Source: Telluria antibiotica
GTDB taxonomy: Bacteria; Pseudomonadota; Gammaproteobacteria; Burkholderiales; Burkholderiaceae_D
Direction of reading: 5' to 3'
Length of the DNA: 64,000 nucleotides
Assembly: GCF_011682055.1 (NCBI RefSeq)
Contig: NZ_JAAQOM010000001.1
Span: 372,001-436,000 of the forward strand
Notes under the pieces: model-generated
Databases searched by the model: none
Seen by the model: only the letters and a program-made list of their open reading frames with translations
What the model was told of the DNA's origin: nothing
Translations under genes and position numbers: made by a program
In this document: piece after piece, positions 12,615 to 19,912 of the stretch
How positions within the stretch are numbered: the first letter of the stretch is position 1
Layout: the number at the start of each line of letters is the position of its first letter

Positions 12615-13448
12615 TTATGCGCGCTTGTAGCTCTGCAGGCCCGGCTTGATCGTCTTATCGTCCAGGAACTGCTTCAGGCCTTCCTTGCGGCCCTTTTCGG
12701 GGTCGCGGTAATTGGACTGGTCGGTCTTCGCGTACAGGTAATCCTCGTTCTGGTCCCACGTCAGTTCGCGGCAGCGCTTGAAGCCCTGCTTCGCGTAGCG
12801 CAGCACGACCGGGTTCTTTTCCAGCAGATTCTGCGCCAGTTTCGTCACCTCTTCACGCAGTTGCGCCTTCGGCACCGCCTTGTTGACGAGGCCCATCTCC
12901 GCGGCCTGCGCGCCCGTGAACGTCTCGCCCGTCATGATGTAGTACAGCGCCTGGCGGTGGCCCATCGTGTCGGCGACGGCCTTGCTCACCAGGTTGCCCG
13001 GCGGGATACCCCAGTTGACTTCCGACAGGCCGAACACGGCATCCTCGGCGGCGATGGCGAGGTCGCAGGCGACGAGCGGCGAGAACGCGCCGCCGAAGCA
13101 CCAGCCGTTCACCATCGCGATCGTCGCCTTGCTGTACATGCGCAGCAGCTTCCATTGCCACTGCGAGCAGTCGCGGCGGATGCGCTCCTGCGTGATCTCG
13201 GGCTTGCCGTCGGTCTCGCGGAAGTACTCCTTCAGGTCCATGCCGGCGGTCCAGGCGTCGCCGGCGCCCGTCAGCACGATCACCTCGGCGTCGTCGTCCA
13301 GCTCCAGCGTTTCCAGCACGTCGATCATCTCGCGGTTCAGCGTGGGGCTCATCGCGTTGCGCTTTTCCGGACGGTTCAGGGTGATCCACCCGATGCGGTT
13401 CTCGACGTCGACCTTCACGGTCTCCCAACGGCCTTCGTATTTGGACAT
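12615..13448 (-). CDS. ech: Hydroxycinnamoyl-CoA hydratase/lyase (enoyl-CoA hydratase family)
   Basis: 277 residues; first gene of the hydroxycinnamate operon. The sequence after the start, MSKYEGRWETVKVDVENRI, then WITLNRPEKRNAMSPTLN and LTGAGDAWTAGMDLKEYF, is characteristic of the crotonase-fold HCHL/Ech that hydrates feruloyl-CoA and cleaves it to vanillin and acetyl-CoA. The oxyanion-hole region FGGAFSPLVACDLAIAAEDA and the GLSEVNWGIPPG motif with the catalytic glutamate are present. Upstream in-frame codons were rejected as start because AGGAGACA lies right before this ATG. Confidence 0.95.
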   Translation of the reverse strand: MSKYEGRWETVKVDVENRIGWITLNRPEKRNAMSPTLNREMIDVLETLELDDDAEVIVLTGAGDAWTAGMDLKEYFRETDGKPEITQERIRRDCSQWQWKLLRMYSKATIAMVNGWCFGGAFSPLVACDLAIAAEDAVFGLSEVNWGIPPGNLVSKAVADTMGHRQALYYIMTGETFTGAQAAEMGLVNKAVPKAQLREEVTKLAQNLLEKNPVVLRYAKQGFKRCRELTWDQNEDYLYAKTDQSNYRDPEKGRKEGLKQFLDDKTIKPGLQSYKRA

Positions 13449-13475
13449 ACAATGTCTCCTGGTGTGTGTGGAAGT

Positions 13476-13492
13476 TATCAGGTAGCCTGATA
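13476..13492. promoter_or_regulatory. Palindromic operator candidate between ech and the MarR regulator
   Basis: TATCAGG-TAG-CCTGATA: seven-base arms, perfect, with a three-base centre, placed between the two divergent genes. MarR-family hydroxycinnamate regulators (FerR, CouR, FerC type) bind palindromes of this size and are released by the hydroxycinnamoyl-CoA thioester. The site is about 30 bp upstream of the ech start and 50 bp upstream of the regulator start, so one dimer could repress both directions. Binding is inferred. Confidence 0.65.
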
Positions 13493-13540
13493 TGCGACTT
13501 ATACTAGACCTGCCTGCGCGCTTTGACAAGAAAAATTTTG

Positions 13541-14008
13541 ATGCCCTCGAAAAAACCCATCGCGGCCGCTGCGGCCGACAGCAAGCCCACCGGCCTGGCC
13601 TACATCGTGGGCCGGCTCGACCACGTCCTCAACAAGCGCCTGCGCGACGGCCTTGCGCCGCTGGGCATGACGGTGCCCCACTACACGGCGCTCTCCGTGT
13701 TCCGCGTGCTCGGCACGCTGTCCAACGCCCAGCTGGCGGAGCGCACGATGATGTCGCCGCAATCGGCGAACGAGATGGTGAAGGCGATGGAAGCGAAGCG
13801 ATGGATCGCGCGCACGCCCGATCCGGACCACGGCCGCATCATCCGCATCAGCCTGACGGACGACGGCGAGGCCGTGCTTGCACGCTGCGACGCGGTGGTG
13901 AAGCAGGTCGAGGACACCATGTTCCCGGACGTGAACGACGAGGAGCGCGCATGGCTGCACGCCCAGTTGCGCGGCGCCGTGAAGGCGCTGAATCTCGCCG
14001 GCCTATAA
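13541..14008 (+). CDS. MarR-family regulator of the hydroxycinnamate operon
   Basis: 155 residues with a winged helix: LSNAQLAERTMMSPQSANEMVKAMEAKRWIARTPDPDHGRI is the recognition helix plus wing. The ATG at 13541 is preferred; a TTG six codons upstream is the only alternative and neither has a clear Shine-Dalgarno. It is divergent from ech and close to regulators such as FerR/CouR that sense feruloyl- or coumaroyl-CoA. The stop overlaps the stop region of pcaR on the other strand by six bases. Confidence 0.85.
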   Translation: MPSKKPIAAAAADSKPTGLAYIVGRLDHVLNKRLRDGLAPLGMTVPHYTALSVFRVLGTLSNAQLAERTMMSPQSANEMVKAMEAKRWIARTPDPDHGRIIRISLTDDGEAVLARCDAVVKQVEDTMFPDVNDEERAWLHAQLRGAVKALNLAGL

Positions 14009-14767
14009 CAGCGCGTTCAGTTCGACCTGGTACTTGATGAGGGTCGGCAGGCAGCGCTCGACCATCTGTTCCACGCTCATGCGGCCCGCGTGCACGCTGA
14101 TGTTCATCGCGGCCACGACGTCGCCGCGGAAGTTCTTGACGGGCACCGCGATCGTGCGCAGGCCCAGTTCCAGTTCCTGGTCGACGACGGCATAGCCCCG
14201 CTCGCGGGCGCGCGCGATCTCCTCGCCGAGCCGGACGCGGTCGACGATCGTGTGCGACGTGATGGGCTCCGGCGTCGCGCGCGCGAGGAAGCGCTCGGCC
14301 TCCTCCTGCGGCAGGCTCGCGAGCAGCATGCGCCCGTTCGCCGTGCAGTACGCGGGCACGCGCGTGCCCGGCTGCAGCGTGGCCGAGATGAGCTGGCCCG
14401 CGCTGACGGCCGCCACGCACACGAGATCGTCATGGTCCAGCACCCCGACGGACGCCGCCTCGCCCAGCGCGTACGCGAGCCGGTACAGCAGCGGCTGCGC
14501 GATGCGCGGCAGCCGCGCCGAGTGCAGGTACGACTGGCCGAGGCGCAGGATCTTGGGCGTCAGGGTGAACTGCTTGTTCTCGTGGCGCATGTAGCCGAGC
14601 GCCGTCAACGTCAGCAGATAGCGCCGCGCGGCCGCGCGCGTGAGGCCCGTGCGCTCGGCCACTTCGGCAATCGTCAGGCGCGACCGCTCCTGGTCGAACG
14701 CCTCGATCACTTGCAGCCCCTTGTCGAGGCCCGCGACCATGTCGCGCTTGGCGGGTTCCTGGTCCAT
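14003..14767 (-). CDS. pcaR: IclR-family regulator of the protocatechuate operon (PcaR/PcaU type)
   Basis: 254 residues. An N-terminal winged helix (LTIAEVAERTGLTRAAARRYLLTLTALGYMR) is followed by the IclR effector domain with AYCTANGRMLLASLP and VVDQELELGLRTIAVPVKN. The IclR proteins PcaR, PcaU and CatR-like members regulate pca genes in response to protocatechuate or 3-oxoadipate. It is divergent from pcaH, with a three-repeat binding site in between. The ATG chosen starts MDQEPAKRDMVAGLDKG, the usual length; upstream codons lie in the operator. Confidence 0.92.
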   Translation of the reverse strand: MDQEPAKRDMVAGLDKGLQVIEAFDQERSRLTIAEVAERTGLTRAAARRYLLTLTALGYMRHENKQFTLTPKILRLGQSYLHSARLPRIAQPLLYRLAYALGEAASVGVLDHDDLVCVAAVSAGQLISATLQPGTRVPAYCTANGRMLLASLPQEEAERFLARATPEPITSHTIVDRVRLGEEIARARERGYAVVDQELELGLRTIAVPVKNFRGDVVAAMNISVHAGRMSVEQMVERCLPTLIKYQVELNALL

Positions 14768-14778
14768 CGTACAGAAAT

Positions 14779-14818
14779 GTGTGAATTTGTGCGAGTATCG
14801 CACAAAGCGTGCGAATAG
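14779..14818. promoter_or_regulatory. PcaU/PcaR-type operator: palindrome plus extra direct repeat
   Basis: TTTGTGCGA-GTA-TCGCACAAA (14786-14806) is a perfect nine-base-arm palindrome. A further GTGCGAAT at 14809 and a degenerate GTGTGAAT at 14779 lie in register at ten-base steps. PcaU of Acinetobacter binds three ten-base repeats, two forming a palindrome and one directly repeated, and the core here also resembles the Pseudomonas PcaR box (12 of 15 positions with GTTCGATAATCGCAC, from memory). It sits between pcaR and pcaH, closer to pcaR, so it may also serve autorepression. Confidence 0.8.
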
Positions 14819-14909
14819 CGGAAATCGGGCGACACGGCTATCTTGTCGCCGCCGGGCCGTTTTCCTACGATGGATCGGCTCGCACAACCTTCCGACATCA
14901 GGAGACAAC

Positions 14910-15602
14910 GTGAAATTCGACGACGTGCAACCCGGCGTGTGGCCGGAGCTCATCTACCCCGCTTATCAATCGACCGTGAAGCGCGGCCCGCTGCAGCCGG
15001 CGCTGCGCATCGAGGCGCCGGCCCCCGTCAGCCGCAACATCGATCCCGCCCCCCGCATCCTGCTGCCGCACGACACGGACCTGACCCGGCGCGGCGAGAA
15101 GGCCCCGCTGGGCGAAAAGATCGTCGTGACGGGCCGCGTCGTCGACGAAGACGGCAAGCCGGTGCGCAATTCGCTGATCGAAGTGTGGCAGGCCAACTCC
15201 GCGGGCCGCTACTGGCACCAGCGCGACAACCACGACGCCCCGCTCGACCCGAACTTCTTCGGCTTCGGCAAGATGATGACGGACGACGACGGCCGCTACC
15301 GCTTCGTCTCGATCAAGCCGGGCCCGTACCCGTGGAAGAACCACGACAAGGCATGGCGCCCCGCGCACATCCACTTCTCGCTGTTCGGGAACGTGTACGC
15401 GCAGCGCCTCGTCACGCAGATGTACTTCCCGAACGACCCGTTGTTCGCTTACGACCCGATCTTCAACAGCGTCCCCGACGAAGCGGCGCGCCAGCGGCTG
15501 GTCTCGCGCTTCTCGCTCGAGCACACGGTCGGCGACGAGATGCTGGGCTACGAATTCGACATCGTCCTGCGCGGCCGCGCTGCCACGCCGTTCGGACTCT
15601 GA
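14910..15602 (+). CDS. pcaH: Protocatechuate 3,4-dioxygenase beta subunit
   Basis: 230 residues, starting at GTG directly after CAGGAGACAAC. It carries the non-haem Fe(III) site of intradiol dioxygenases: tyrosines in AGRYWHQRDN and KPGPYPWKNH, and the histidines of RPAHIHFSLFG. With PcaG it forms the (alpha-beta)n enzyme that opens protocatechuate between C3 and C4 to 3-carboxy-cis,cis-muconate. First gene of the operon, 12 bp before pcaG. Confidence 0.96.
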   Translation: MKFDDVQPGVWPELIYPAYQSTVKRGPLQPALRIEAPAPVSRNIDPAPRILLPHDTDLTRRGEKAPLGEKIVVTGRVVDEDGKPVRNSLIEVWQANSAGRYWHQRDNHDAPLDPNFFGFGKMMTDDDGRYRFVSIKPGPYPWKNHDKAWRPAHIHFSLFGNVYAQRLVTQMYFPNDPLFAYDPIFNSVPDEAARQRLVSRFSLEHTVGDEMLGYEFDIVLRGRAATPFGL

Positions 15603-15613
15603 AAGGAACAGAC

Positions 15614-16144
15614 ATGAGCAACATCACGACTTCGCAAACGATCGGCCCGTTCTCGCACGAAGGCTGGCAGTGGGCGGTGGACTTCTGCGCCGCCGGGCGC
15701 CTTGAGACGAGCGCGCCGACCATCGTCCTGCACGGCGTCCTGTACGACGGCGACGGCAAGCCGATCGACGATGCGCAGATCGAAGCGTGGCTGCCGGAGG
15801 CCGCGAACGTGGAAGCGGCGCGGGAGATCCCGGGCTTCCGCCGCACGCCGACGGGCAAGGCGGGCGAATTCAGCCTGCGCTTGTCGGTACCGCCGCGTCC
15901 CGCCGGCTTCCCCGCGGGCGAACCCGCGGCCTACGTGACCGTGTTCGCGCGCGGGCTGACGAAGCACCAGTTCACCGCCGTGTTCCTCGAGGACGATGCG
16001 ACGCTCGCGGAATCGGCTATCCTGGCGCAGGTGCCGGCCGACCGGCGCGTTACCCTCATCGCGCGCAAGGAGGATGACGGCACGTACCGTTGGGATATCT
16101 GGATGCAGACCGACAAAGAGACCGTTTTCTTCGATTACGTCTGA
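15614..16144 (+). CDS. pcaG: Protocatechuate 3,4-dioxygenase alpha subunit
   Basis: 176 residues; begins ITTSQTIGPFSHEGW, the N-terminal motif of PcaG (T-S-Q-T-I-G-P), and has a shortened intradiol fold lacking the complete iron-ligand set, as in known alpha subunits. RGLTKHQFTAVFLED is the region corresponding to the histidine motif of the beta subunit. Partner of PcaH; AAAGGAACAGAC lies before the start. Confidence 0.96.
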   Translation: MSNITTSQTIGPFSHEGWQWAVDFCAAGRLETSAPTIVLHGVLYDGDGKPIDDAQIEAWLPEAANVEAAREIPGFRRTPTGKAGEFSLRLSVPPRPAGFPAGEPAAYVTVFARGLTKHQFTAVFLEDDATLAESAILAQVPADRRVTLIARKEDDGTYRWDIWMQTDKETVFFDYV

Positions 16145-16158
16145 CGGTTGCGGCGTGC

Positions 16159-16226
16159 ATGGTGGGCACGGGGTGCCCACCCGACGATTGCACGTACACG
16201 TAGGGTGGGCACCCCGTGCCCACCAT
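16159..16226. repeat. REP-like doublet: two palindromic units in inverted orientation between pcaG and pcaB
   Basis: A 24-base arm at 16159-16182 is repeated as its exact reverse complement at 16203-16226, separated by 20 bases. Each arm itself contains GGTGGGCAC-GGG-GTGCCCACC (or complement), a nine-base-arm hairpin, so the RNA could form two small hairpins or one long one. This is the architecture of bacterial REP/BIME elements mobilised by RAYT transposases; no transposase is nearby. It lies inside an operon and may affect downstream expression or mRNA stability. Pairing extends three or four more bases with a small bulge. Confidence 0.85.
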
Positions 16227-16248
16227 TTGCACAACACGAGGAGACAAC

Positions 16249-17610
16249 TTGGCCGTATCGCTGTTTGACACCCTGTTGAGCACCCCGGACATGATCGCCG
16301 CGTTCGACGACGCGGCGCTCGTCCAGGCCATGCTCGACTTCGAAGCGGCGCTGGCCACGGCGCAGGCCGACGAAGGCCTGCTGCCTCGCGCCGCCGCGCG
16401 GGCCATCGCGGCGGCGTGCCGCGCCGACCGTTTCGACATACCCGCCCTCGTCATGGCCGGCCGCCGCTCCGGTACGCTGGCCGTGCCGCTCGTGAAGGAA
16501 CTCACGCGCCTCGTGGCCGAGACAGACGAGGAGGCATCCACGCTCGTCCACTGGGGCAGCACGAGCCAGGACGTGCAGGACAGCGCGATGGTGCTCGTCA
16601 CGCGCACCGCGCTGCGCCTGCTCGACGCCGACCTCGCCACCTTGTGCGGCCACCTGCTGACGCTGGGCGAAGCCCACCTGGCCACGCCCGTGCTGGCGCG
16701 CACCTTGCTGCAGCCCGCGCAGGTGACGGGCTTCGGCTTCAAGGTCGCCGGCTGGCTCGCGCCGCTCGTGCGCGCCCGCGCGCGCCTGCGCGAGGCGGCG
16801 GCAAGCGCCCTGCAGCTGCAACTGGGCGGCGCCGTCGGCACGCTCGCGGTGATGGGAGAACGCGGCCCCGCCGTCGCGCAACGCGTCGCGCAGGCGCTGG
16901 ATCTGAAGACACCGGCCGTCAGCTGGCACACGCAGCGCGACGAATGGGTGCGACTCGGCCTGGAAGTCGCGCTGCTGACCGGCAGTCTCGGCAAGATCGC
17001 GGCGGACCTCGCGCTGATGGCGCAGGGCGAAGTGGGCGAACTGGCGGAACCGTCCGGCGGCGGCCGCGGCGGCTCGTCGGCGATGCCGCACAAGCGCAAC
17101 CCCGTGTCGTCGATGATCGCGCTGTCCGCCGCCACCCGCACGCCGCAGCATGCCGCGACCTTGCTCGCCGCGATGGGCCAGCAGCACGAGCGGGGCCTCG
17201 GCAACTGGCAGGCGGAGCTGGCCGAATGGCCCACCTTGTTCCTGTCCGCCCACGGCGCACTGCGGGCGCTGAACGATGCCTTCGCTGGCCTGACGGTCGA
17301 CGCGGTCCGCATGCGCGCCAACATCGATGCGTTGCAAGGCCTCGTCGCGGCGGAAGCGCTGTCGATCTGGGTCGCGGGCGCCATCGGCCGTCCCGCCGCG
17401 CACGCCGCGGTCGAGAAGATGACGCAGGCGGCCGTCGCGCAAGGCCGTCACCTGCGCGACGTGGCCCGCGACACGATCGGCGCCGATCCCGCGCTGGCGT
17501 CGCTGGACATCGGCCGGCTGGACGTCCTTTTCGACCCTGTCGCCGCCACCGAACCCGCCCAACGCCTCGCGCACGAACGCCTGGCCGCACTCAAGAAAGA
17601 CATTGCATGA
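16249..17610 (+). CDS. pcaB: 3-carboxy-cis,cis-muconate cycloisomerase
   Basis: 453 residues of the fumarase/aspartase superfamily; the signature GGSSAMPHKRNPVSS carries the catalytic serine loop, and VHWGSTSQDVQD is the second conserved region. The start is taken as TTG (giving AVSLFDTLLSTPDM) because GAGGAGACAAC is optimally placed; an ATG 11 codons upstream lies inside the REP-like element. It lactonises 3-carboxymuconate to 4-carboxymuconolactone. The last codon overlaps the next gene (ATGA). Confidence 0.94.
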   Translation: MAVSLFDTLLSTPDMIAAFDDAALVQAMLDFEAALATAQADEGLLPRAAARAIAAACRADRFDIPALVMAGRRSGTLAVPLVKELTRLVAETDEEASTLVHWGSTSQDVQDSAMVLVTRTALRLLDADLATLCGHLLTLGEAHLATPVLARTLLQPAQVTGFGFKVAGWLAPLVRARARLREAAASALQLQLGGAVGTLAVMGERGPAVAQRVAQALDLKTPAVSWHTQRDEWVRLGLEVALLTGSLGKIAADLALMAQGEVGELAEPSGGGRGGSSAMPHKRNPVSSMIALSAATRTPQHAATLLAAMGQQHERGLGNWQAELAEWPTLFLSAHGALRALNDAFAGLTVDAVRMRANIDALQGLVAAEALSIWVAGAIGRPAAHAAVEKMTQAAVAQGRHLRDVARDTIGADPALASLDIGRLDVLFDPVAATEPAQRLAHERLAALKKDIA

Positions 17611-18869
17611 GCTTCGATCCCCTCGACCACGACCTCCTGCGCGGCCTCGACCAGCGCCGCGCCGTCCTCGGTGACGCCTGGGTCGAACGTTCGCTCGCGA
17701 ACGCCAACACCTTCACCGCCGATTTCCAGAATTTCATCACGCGCTATGCGTGGCACGACATCTGGAACCGTCCTGGCCTGGAACGCAAGACCCGCCGCAC
17801 GATCGTCCTCGCCATCACCATCGCCCTGGGCCGCTGGGAAGAATACGAACTGCACGTGCGCGCCGCGCTGCTGGGCGATGCCGACAGCAGGTTGACGCCG
17901 GACGAATTGAAGGAAGTGCTGATGCAATCCGCGATCTACGCGGGCGTGCCGGCCGCGAACACGGCGTTCGCGCACGCCGCGGCGATCCTGCGCGAGGTCG
18001 GACCGCAGATCGGCTACACGCTCGAGCCGGCGTCGCCGCTCGCCAGCGCGCACCCGGGCGTGGGCCGCGCAGGCCGCACGGCCAGCCTTCCCGCCCTGCA
18101 CTACAGCGTGCGCGACCCGAGAAGCGGCAAGCGCCCGCGCCACACGGTCGTGCTGAGCCACGCGCTGGGCTGCGACCTGACGATGTGGGACGCGCTGGCC
18201 AACCTGCTGGCCACCGACTGCCGCGTGATCGCCTACGACCACCGCGGCCACGGCAGTTCCGATGCGCCCGAAGGTCCGTACGCGATGGCCGACCTGGCAG
18301 ACGACGCGGCCCGTTTGCTGCGCGAGCTGGATACCGGTCCGGTCGTGTGGATTGGCCTGTCGATGGGGGGCATGGTGGGCCAGGAGCTGGCGCTGCGTCA
18401 CCCGGCGCTCGTCGGCGCGCTCGTGCTGGCGCATACGACGTCGGGCTATCCGGAGGCGGCGCGCGACGCCTGGCGCCAGCGCATCGTCACCGTGCGCGAA
18501 CACGGGATCGAGGCGATCGCGGACGCCGTGATGGGCCGTTACTTCCACGAAGGTTTCCGTGCTGCGCACCCGGCCACCGTTGCCCGTTTCCGCCAGCGCC
18601 TCGTCACGACGGACGTGCAAGGCTACGTGGGCTGCTGCGCGGCCGTCGGCGGCGTCGACACGACGGCGCGCCTCGGGCAGATCGCCGCGCCCACGCTCGT
18701 GCTGGCTGGTGAGCTTGACCAGGGCACGCCCGTCGAGATGGCGGCCACGCTGGCGGACGGGATTCGCGATGCGCGCCTGCAGGTGCTGGCCGAGGCATCG
18801 CACCTCGGCGCGATCGAACGGCCGCAGGCGTTCGCGCAGGCGATCGAGACGTTCGTCGCCGCGTTGTAA
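17607..18869 (+). CDS. Fused 4-carboxymuconolactone decarboxylase (N) and 3-oxoadipate enol-lactone hydrolase (C)
   Basis: 420 residues. Residues about 1-135 are a carboxymuconolactone decarboxylase domain (ANTFTADFQNFITRYAWHDIW, then RKTRRTIVLAITIALGRWEEYELH and AIYAGVPAANTAFAHA). Residues about 160-420 are an alpha/beta hydrolase with nucleophile GLSMGG (Ser252), VIAYDHRGHGSSD, and a C-terminal EASHLGAIERP histidine motif. It would perform the two successive steps PcaC and PcaD. The order is decarboxylase first, the reverse of the actinobacterial PcaL fusion (hydrolase first). A separate enol-lactonase is encoded at 26003, so the lactonase step is duplicated. Confidence 0.93.
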   Translation: MSFDPLDHDLLRGLDQRRAVLGDAWVERSLANANTFTADFQNFITRYAWHDIWNRPGLERKTRRTIVLAITIALGRWEEYELHVRAALLGDADSRLTPDELKEVLMQSAIYAGVPAANTAFAHAAAILREVGPQIGYTLEPASPLASAHPGVGRAGRTASLPALHYSVRDPRSGKRPRHTVVLSHALGCDLTMWDALANLLATDCRVIAYDHRGHGSSDAPEGPYAMADLADDAARLLRELDTGPVVWIGLSMGGMVGQELALRHPALVGALVLAHTTSGYPEAARDAWRQRIVTVREHGIEAIADAVMGRYFHEGFRAAHPATVARFRQRLVTTDVQGYVGCCAAVGGVDTTARLGQIAAPTLVLAGELDQGTPVEMAATLADGIRDARLQVLAEASHLGAIERPQAFAQAIETFVAAL

Positions 18870-18895
18870 AGTGCTACCGGCGCGCCAGGGAGGCC

Positions 18896-19810
18896 TTACA
18901 GCGTCTCCTTGACGTACGGGATGCCCATGTCGTCGTAGACCGAATACACGGCGGCCAGCATGTTCTGCAGTTCGGGCGAACGGTCCATGTGGCGCACGCT
19001 GAACAGGATGGGCGAAAACGCGTGCTTGTCCTCGAGCGCCCGGTAGACGACGTGCCGGTGGTGCATGCCCTGCACGCTTTCCGGCACGATGGCGATACCC
19101 TGGCCGGCCGCCACGAGCCCCATCGCGATCTGCAGCTCGCGCACTTCCGTCACATGATCCGGCGTCAGGTTGGCCTCGTTGAACGCGGCCAGCACCTGGT
19201 CGGCAAAGCTCGGGCGCGGCGCCTTCGGATACACCAATAGCGGCTCGTTGATCAGTTCCATCAACCGCACGCTCCCCTCCCGTTCGGCCAGGCGGTGGCC
19301 CGGCCACACCGCCACGACCATCCGCTCCTCGCGCAGCAGGATGCGGCGGATGCTGGGGTCCTCGCTCTTCAGGCGGCCGAAGCCGACGTCGATCGTCCCT
19401 TCCTTCAATGCCTTCAACTGCTCGATCGTCGTCATCTCGTGCAGCGTCACCTCGACTTCCGAATGGCGCTCGCGGTAGCGCCGGATGATGTCCGGCAACA
19501 GGCCGTACAGCGTCGAGGCCACGAAACCGACCGACAGCGTGCGTTCCAGCTTGCCCACCCGCTGGGTCATGGTCTTCAGATCGCGCACCTGGTCGAGCAG
19601 CGGGCGGGCATGGGCCAGGAAGAACTGGCCGGCCTCGGTGAGCCGCAACGGCCGCGAGCCTTTTTCGATCAATTCCACGCCCAGCGTCTCTTCCAGCTGC
19701 TGCATCTGGCGGCTCAACGGCGGCTGCGCGATGTGCAGGCGTTCCGCCGCCCGTGTGAAATTCCGCTCTTCCGCCACGGCGACGAAGTAACGCAGGTGTC
19801 GCAATTCCAT
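18896..19810 (-). CDS. catR: LysR-family activator of catechol/benzoate genes (CatR/BenM type)
   Basis: 304 residues; N-terminal MELRHLRYFVAVAEERNFTRAAERLHIAQPPLSRQMQQLE is almost diagnostic of the CatR/CatM/BenM/ClcR branch. Effector domain follows (KEGTIDVGFGRL, VAAGQGIAIVPESVQ). Of two close ATGs the second (19810) was chosen because GGGAGG is seven bases from it but only one base from the first. These proteins respond to cis,cis-muconate (BenM also benzoate). The perfect operator half of its own promoter overlaps its start, suggesting autoregulation. Divergent from catB and convergent with pcaCD. Confidence 0.95.
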   Translation of the reverse strand: MELRHLRYFVAVAEERNFTRAAERLHIAQPPLSRQMQQLEETLGVELIEKGSRPLRLTEAGQFFLAHARPLLDQVRDLKTMTQRVGKLERTLSVGFVASTLYGLLPDIIRRYRERHSEVEVTLHEMTTIEQLKALKEGTIDVGFGRLKSEDPSIRRILLREERMVVAVWPGHRLAEREGSVRLMELINEPLLVYPKAPRPSFADQVLAAFNEANLTPDHVTEVRELQIAMGLVAAGQGIAIVPESVQGMHHRHVVYRALEDKHAFSPILFSVRHMDRSPELQNMLAAVYSVYDDMGIPYVKETL

Positions 19811-19813
19811 CTT

Positions 19814-19859
19814 CATACCTCCCAGGTATCGACTTGATACCAAAACGGTGTTGGACGCC
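19814..19859. promoter_or_regulatory. CatR/BenM binding region and catB promoter
   Basis: Two tandem sites 22 bp apart: perfect ATAC-N7-GTAT at 19815-19829 and imperfect ATAC-N7-GTGT at 19837-19851. ATAC-N7-GTAT is the known BenM/CatM consensus. A -35-like TTGGAC starts at 19851 and a -10-like TATCGT at 19875 (18-bp spacing), which places the two sites about 65 and 43 bp upstream of the inferred start, the classic recognition and activation sites of LysR proteins. Forty of the 46 bases recur upstream of benE. Confidence 0.85.
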
Positions 19860-19912
19860 CATAGTTTCGGGGAATATCGTGTCATCACCTGAACGCATTA
19901 TATGCAAAAAAT

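Noticed and set aside
16159..16226. Terminator of pcaHG or the start of a CRISPR-like array
   Set aside because: No T-tract follows, only two units are present and they are inverted relative to each other, which fits a REP doublet and neither alternative.
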